Source: CAZBDU01 sp964490725
GTDB lineage: Bacteria > Spirochaetota > Spirochaetia > SZUA-6 > DRHE01
NCBI GenBank assembly: GCA_964490725.1
Contig: CAZBDU010000094.1
Location: 1 to 21,426 of the forward strand
Direction: 5' to 3'
Length of the DNA: 21,426 nucleotides
Shown piece after piece: positions 18,403 to 21,426 of the stretch (the stretch's first letter is position 1; the number at the start of each line of letters is the position of its first letter). The notes under the pieces were generated by a model. The model did not search any database and was not told where the DNA came from. It worked only from the letters and a program-made list of their open reading frames with translations. The position numbers and the translations under genes are program-made.

Positions 18403-19332
18403 ATGAGAAACAAGAGCAAGGTCGCTGAGGGGTGGTGGGACTACACCACCCTGGACGAGGAGATCCTGAATGATGCGGCGCGCCTGGCGCCGGAGGACCT
18501 GCCGCAGTTGAGCCGTCCCGGCTTCGAGGTGCGCATCTACGACACCCTGGAGAGCTTCTACACCGCCGAAGCGCTGGAGTACGTCTGGGCGTGGCGGCAG
18601 GCCACCGACAGCGAGCCGGCGGGCATCTGCGGGCCCATCGGCCCCACCGAGCAGCTGCCCCTGGTGGCCCAGATCGTCAACGACCTGGAAATCGACGTGC
18701 GCCGGGGGCACTTCTGGGCCATGGACGAGTGGTACCTGGACGGCCGTGAGGTGCCGGAGGAGCATCCCCTGAGCTTTGCCCGGGCGGACCGCCTGCTGTG
18801 CTTCGACCGCATCGAGCCTCGCCTGCGCATGCCCGAGGAGAACCTGCACTTCCTGCGGGCGGACAACATGGCCGAGTACACATGCTCCTACCAGAGCGCC
18901 CACTGCCTCATCATGCAGGGCGGCCAGGGGGAGGTGAAGCACTGGGCGTTCAACGACCCGCCGCGGCGCGAAGGCCGCCACGCCGATCATCCGCCCTCGC
19001 CGGAGGAGTACCGCAGCCTGAGCGCCCGGGTGGTGGACCTGCACCCCATGACGCTGATCCAGAACGCCCGCACCTCTGGGGGAGGCGTGGCCACGGGTGT
19101 GCCCTCCCAGGCCATCACCGTAGGCCCGGTGGAGACCTGGAGAGCCGACACCGTCTCCATCTGGCACGCCGGCACCCACGACAACGCCTTCGGCCAGCGC
19201 CTGACGGCCCTCATGATCTCCAGGAAGATCCCCGACTCCGCCGTACCCATGTCGCTCCTGGCGGACCACCCGAACGTGCGCTTCAGCTACTACCGCGCAG
19301 GGATCGGCGCCTGCCAGACGGAGATGCACTGA
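18403..19332 (+). CDS. NagB-like sugar-phosphate isomerase/deaminase with altered active site
   Basis: The protein has 309 residues and a strong Shine-Dalgarno (GGAGGAGC). A weak promoter candidate lies upstream (TTTCCT at 18327, CAGAAT at 18350-18355). Several blocks align by eye with glucosamine-6-phosphate deaminase: GHFWAMDEWYLDG (NagB: FNMDEY, catalytic Asp, here Asp108), HPLSFARADRL (NagB: HPQSY), MPEENLHFL, GGQGEVKHWAFNDPP (NagB: GGIGSDGHIAFNEP), AITVGPVETWRADTV and SLLADHPNV (NagB: CLQLHP). His180 is kept, but the Asp of the DGH motif is Val and the Glu of FNEP is Asp (185). It may isomerise or deaminate a different amino- or keto-sugar phosphate, or have lost the ring-opening function. 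The family call is by motif; specificity is unknown. Confidence 0.72.
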   Translation: MRNKSKVAEGWWDYTTLDEEILNDAARLAPEDLPQLSRPGFEVRIYDTLESFYTAEALEYVWAWRQATDSEPAGICGPIGPTEQLPLVAQIVNDLEIDVRRGHFWAMDEWYLDGREVPEEHPLSFARADRLLCFDRIEPRLRMPEENLHFLRADNMAEYTCSYQSAHCLIMQGGQGEVKHWAFNDPPRREGRHADHPPSPEEYRSLSARVVDLHPMTLIQNARTSGGGVATGVPSQAITVGPVETWRADTVSIWHAGTHDNAFGQRLTALMISRKIPDSAVPMSLLADHPNVRFSYYRAGIGACQTEMH

Positions 19333-19370
19333 GGGGCAAGGCCGCGCCGCGCCCGGCCGGCCTGGCGGCG

Positions 19371-19530
19371 TGGCTGTATCACTCCGCCGGGCTGAAGAAC
19401 GACGGCACATTGTGGAGGTGGGGCGCATCGAACTACGGGGCGAACGGAGACTCCACCGCGCCGCAGGACGCCAACAACGCGGTCAACACCCCCGGCGTCA
19501 ACACCCCGGGCGGGTGGGCTACTGAGGCTT
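19371..19530 (+). pseudogene. RCC1-repeat-like protein remnant
   Basis: In one frame this stretch reads WLYHSAGLKNDGTLWRWG, then ASNYGANGDST, which closely resembles RCC1-type propeller repeats (YH..ALK.DGTLW.WG.N.YGQLGDGT). It then runs into NTPGVNTPGG, encoded by a 15-bp direct repeat at 19482-19507. There is no start codon or Shine-Dalgarno in the right place, and the frame opens into the NagB-like gene in another phase. It is probably the debris of a larger surface RCC1 protein, or a repeat left by recombination. The rest of this 277-base gap holds only the hairpin listed next. Confidence 0.45.
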
Positions 19531-19547
19531 CGGCGAATGAAGTGCCA

Positions 19548-19573
19548 GGGGGCAGTCTGGGCGGGCTGCCCCC
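19548..19573. terminator. Strong hairpin downstream of the aldolase gene
   Basis: GGGGGCAG (19548-19555) and CTGCCCCC (19566-19573) form a perfect 8-bp stem with a 10-base loop. It lies 37 bp beyond the stop of the minus-strand aldolase gene and downstream of the plus-strand NagB-like gene. On the plus strand it is followed by TTCCCCC, and no long T-run is present on either strand. It may end transcription from both sides. Confidence 0.4.
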
Positions 19574-19609
19574 TTCCCCCGCACGGAGACTTCCCGCCGT
19601 GAACCGCGC

Positions 19610-20380
19610 CTACCCGACCGCTGGGGAGCGGGCGCGGCGGAAGAACTCCGCCGCCGCCGGCTCCAGCAACCTGTGCAGGTGCGTGTACGTGTAGAGAACC
19701 CCCCGCCTGAGGACCTCTTCCACGTTGCCGGTGCTGCAGGGCATGCCCGCCGTCCTGCCGGCGGCGGTGATGCGGGAAAGGGCTGCATCGATGGCCTCCC
19801 GCACCGCCGGGGCATCGGGCTGCCCGGGGAAGCCCAGGGCGTTGGAGAGGTCGGAGGGGCCGACGAAGAAGACGTCCACCTGCGGCACTGCCACCAGCTC
19901 CTCCAGGTTCTCCAGCCCCTCCGGGTCTTCGACCTGCACGCACACCAGGGTGTCCCGGTTGGCATCCTCCACGTACTCCCGCATCGAGGGGCCGATCCCG
20001 TAGCGGGCGGAACGCGTGCCGGCGCCCAGGCCGCGCCGGCCCAGGGGATGATACTTCACCGCCTGCACCGCGGCGCGGGCGTCGGCCGCGCCGTTCACGT
20101 GGGGCACCTGCACCCCGGAGACCCCCCGGTCCATCACCCGCAAGATGTCGCCGGGATCCTTGCTGAGGGGCCGGGCCACCGCGGTGATCCCCGCGGCGGC
20201 GGCCGCCATGGCCAGAATCTCCACCTGCTGGACGTCGATCGCACCGTGCTCGCAGTCAATTAGCACCCAATGGAAACCCAGGTGCGCCGCCATCTCCACG
20301 ATCTGCGGACAGGGGATCATCACGGACAGGCCGAACGCCGGCTTTCCGGCCAGGAGCCGCGCTTTCATCGCGTTGTTCAT
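19610..20380 (-). CDS. HpcH/HpaI-family class II aldolase
   Basis: The protein has 256 residues and covers the whole family length. Key residues fall at almost the same numbers as in E. coli HpaI: Glu44-His45 in DCEHGAID, Arg70 in VARPLS, metal ligands Glu151 in VQVED and Asp177 in VGPSDLSN. Other marks are VQVPHVNGAADAR and KYHPLGRRGLG. These enzymes use a divalent metal to cleave or form 2-keto-3-deoxy and related 4-hydroxy-2-oxo acids with pyruvate as the nucleophile. It has no signal peptide and is cytoplasmic. The start ATG overlaps the stop of a small upstream gene (ATGA), so it is probably translated by coupling. The substrate is not predictable from sequence. The product could feed central metabolism with pyruvate and an aldehyde. 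Confidence 0.94.
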   Translation of the reverse strand: MNNAMKARLLAGKPAFGLSVMIPCPQIVEMAAHLGFHWVLIDCEHGAIDVQQVEILAMAAAAAGITAVARPLSKDPGDILRVMDRGVSGVQVPHVNGAADARAAVQAVKYHPLGRRGLGAGTRSARYGIGPSMREYVEDANRDTLVCVQVEDPEGLENLEELVAVPQVDVFFVGPSDLSNALGFPGQPDAPAVREAIDAALSRITAAGRTAGMPCSTGNVEEVLRRGVLYTYTHLHRLLEPAAAEFFRRARSPAVG

Positions 20381-20667
20381 ACCCTGTCCGCCTTCCCCAC
20401 CCTGTCCGCCAGGTGGGCGATCGCCTCGTCGATGCCGGCGGCTGCACCAGGAAAGGCCTCCCAGGGCTGGAGGGAGCAGGAGCGGCGGAACACTCGCTCG
20501 GTGCCCTCCGTCAGCAGCGGCTCCGCTCCCAGCTCACGCATCACCTGGAGGACCTCCGCGTGCTTCCTGCGGCAGGAGGCGGGGTGAATCCGCGCCCAGT
20601 CGGCAGCCGAGAGAGCGGCGCCCACGGCGCCAAAGCCGATCAGCCCGAACCCGGCCTCATCCACCAC
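20377..20667 (-). CDS. Small protein of unknown function, coupled to the aldolase
   Basis: The protein has 96 residues. Two consecutive GTG codons (20667 and 20664) could start it; AAGGGAGG at 20678-20671 is 3 or 6 bases away, which favours the second. Its TGA overlaps the aldolase ATG as ATGA. A strong promoter sits 54 bp upstream. It starts DEAGFGLIGFGAVGAALSAADW, a Gly-rich stretch, followed by charged helices (RRKHAEVLQVMRELGAEP and AGIDEAIAHLADRVG). I recognise no family. The Gly-rich start recalls a dinucleotide-binding turn, but nothing after it fits a Rossmann fold. It has one Cys in HPASC and one in RRSCSL. Gene status rests on the promoter, Shine-Dalgarno and overlap and not on homology. 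Confidence 0.5.
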   Translation of the reverse strand: MVDEAGFGLIGFGAVGAALSAADWARIHPASCRRKHAEVLQVMRELGAEPLLTEGTERVFRRSCSLQPWEAFPGAAAGIDEAIAHLADRVGKADRV

Positions 20668-20720
20668 CGCCCTCCCTTCCCGCCTGCGGCCAACGGCTGG
20701 ACGTTCCTGTGCACCGGCCC

Positions 20721-20748
20721 ATTGTCACCACCCCGGCGGCAGTGTCAA
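20721..20748 (-). promoter_or_regulatory. Predicted strong promoter of the small-protein/aldolase operon
   Basis: On the minus strand there is a perfect TTGACA (20748-20743), a 16-bp spacer and GACAAT (20726-20721), which matches 4 of 6. Transcription would begin near 20713, giving a leader of about 45 bases that includes the Shine-Dalgarno. Confidence 0.55.
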
Positions 20749-20821
20749 GCCGGCTCCCCGGTCTGCCCGGGCCGGCCGCCCGCCGGACCAGACGCATGCC
20801 CACCCGCGCTGCCGGCGCCGG

Positions 20822-21426
20822 CTACCCGTGCCCGCCGGCCCGTCCCGCGGCCGCCAGCGCCAGGGCCGCGGCGTACCAGGCGGCACCCATCGCCAGCACG
20901 GCGGAGATCCCCCAGCTCATCGCCACCGGGAGGGCCACGATGGCGCCCAGCGTGGAAGCCACCCCGTTGGCGCCCCAGGCGTAGGTTCGGCCGGCCGGGC
21001 CGGCCGCCAGCTCTCTCAGGCCCGCCGGGAAGGGCACGCCCAGGAGCAGACCCGGAGGCGCCAGGAGAGCGGCCGCCAGGACCGCCCGGGGTCCCGGGGG
21101 CAGCCGCAGCAGCCACCCGGGCAGCAGCCGCCCCGCCGCCAACAGGAGGCCCAAACAGAGCAGCAGGCCGGCCAGGCACGCCGCAAGGCCGCGCCGCCCC
21201 AGGCGCCGGGAGAGGTAGCCTCCCATCCCGGAAGAGACCAGCAGGCCCGCCAGGACCATCGTGAAGGCCGCCACCGGGTCCCCCAGCACCAGGGTGTACC
21301 GCTGGATGAAAGCCATCTCGACCAGCATGAACCCGGCCCCGCAGGCCAGGAAGTACAGCGCTGCGGCCGCCCCCGGTCTGGCGGCGGCCTCCCCCGGGGC
21401 CCCGGCGGAGGCACGGGGTGCGGCGG
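20822..21426 (-). CDS. Spermidine-synthase-like membrane protein, C-terminal part (5' partial)
   Basis: The frame is open to the right window edge, so the gene begins outside; ATG 21328 is internal. About 200 residues are visible. They start ALYFLACGAGFMLVEMAFIQ, then RYTLVLGDPVAAFTMVL. Later marks are FPAGLRELA and YAWGANGVASTLGAIVALPV. This is the multi-span C-terminal membrane segment of the large spermidine-synthase-like proteins that join a SAM-dependent methyltransferase-like domain to MFS-like helices. About six hydrophobic segments are seen. It is not by itself proof of polyamine synthesis, since many such proteins are of unknown function. Its stop lies 154 bp before the small-protein gene, and the gap holds that gene's promoter and a GC palindrome (20811-20822). 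Confidence 0.85.
   Translation of the reverse strand, partial: AAPRASAGAPGEAAARPGAAAALYFLACGAGFMLVEMAFIQRYTLVLGDPVAAFTMVLAGLLVSSGMGGYLSRRLGRRGLAACLAGLLLCLGLLLAAGRLLPGWLLRLPPGPRAVLAAALLAPPGLLLGVPFPAGLRELAAGPAGRTYAWGANGVASTLGAIVALPVAMSWGISAVLAMGAAWYAAALALAAAGRAGGHG

Noticed and set aside
19533..19547. Sigma54-like element on the minus strand (TGGCAC...TCGC)
   Set aside because: It would fire antisense into the 3' end of the NagB-like gene. A 9-of-10 match is expected about once by chance in 43 kb of double-strand sequence.
20377..20667. Rossmann-fold oxidoreductase fragment from the GFGAVG motif
   Set aside because: The residues after the Gly-rich turn do not follow a beta-alpha-beta pattern, and the protein is too short.
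20811..20822. Perfect 12-bp palindrome GCCGGCGCCGGC as a terminator or operator
   Set aside because: No loop and no T-run; such palindromes are common in DNA of this GC content.

Overview
The window is 21.4 kb of GC-rich, gene-dense bacterial chromosome (GC by eye about two-thirds). It encodes lipoproteins and periplasmic proteins, two-component signalling, and a TRAP transporter whose first gene resembles the TatT (TP0956-type) TPR lipoprotein of spirochaetes. A TatT-TatP-fused QM order is the TPAT arrangement known from Treponema pallidum, so a GC-rich Spirochaetota or a similar diderm is the best guess. That guess rests on family knowledge and not on a search. No tRNA, rRNA, CRISPR array, IS element or phage gene was seen.

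Layout, left to right. (1) 1-1418: 3' part of an M1-type zinc metallopeptidase, cut by the window edge, with an in-frame amber codon just before a conserved-looking C-terminal tail. (2) 1457-5525, minus strand: a sigma54-type response regulator followed by a polytopic sensor kinase. (3) 5526-5708: a divergent promoter region holding two dyad repeats 30 bp apart. (4) 5709-7734, plus: a secreted propeller-like protein and a lipoprotein with a permuted NlpC/P60 (C92) fold. (5) 7781-8083, plus: YhbY RNA-binding protein, convergent with a tiny membrane protein (8085-8273, minus). (6) 8416-12358, minus: a REC-middle-REC regulator and a soluble tripartite hybrid kinase, with no output domain in either. 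(7) 12487-17500, plus: a TPAT-type TRAP operon (TatT lipoprotein, solute-binding protein, fused QM permease) whose last gene, an M29 aminopeptidase, overlaps the permease stop by one base. (8) 17565-19332, plus: a short-chain dehydrogenase and a NagB-like sugar-phosphate isomerase with a changed active site. (9) 19333-19609: a non-coding gap with an RCC1-like protein remnant and a strong hairpin. (10) 19610-20667, minus: a small unknown protein coupled by an ATGA overlap to an HpcH/HpaI aldolase. (11) 20822-21426, minus: C-terminal membrane part of a spermidine-synthase-like protein, cut by the window edge.

How the genes may work together. The two signalling modules face envelope or secreted genes across divergent promoter regions: the sigma54 activator/kinase pair faces the propeller and C92 lipoprotein pair, and the REC-REC/hybrid kinase pair faces the TRAP operon. 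The TRAP binding protein lacks the arginine that usually holds a carboxylate, so its ligand is probably not a simple organic acid. The coupled aminopeptidase hints at a peptide-like or hydrophobic amino-acid derivative. Several operon heads have a -35/17-bp/-10 promoter ending only 7-9 bp before the start codon and no good Shine-Dalgarno, while downstream genes have strong ones. This points to leaderless mRNAs at operon heads. The three strongest oddities are the NagB homologue with altered catalytic residues, the TPAT-aminopeptidase operon, and the amber codon in the M1 gene.
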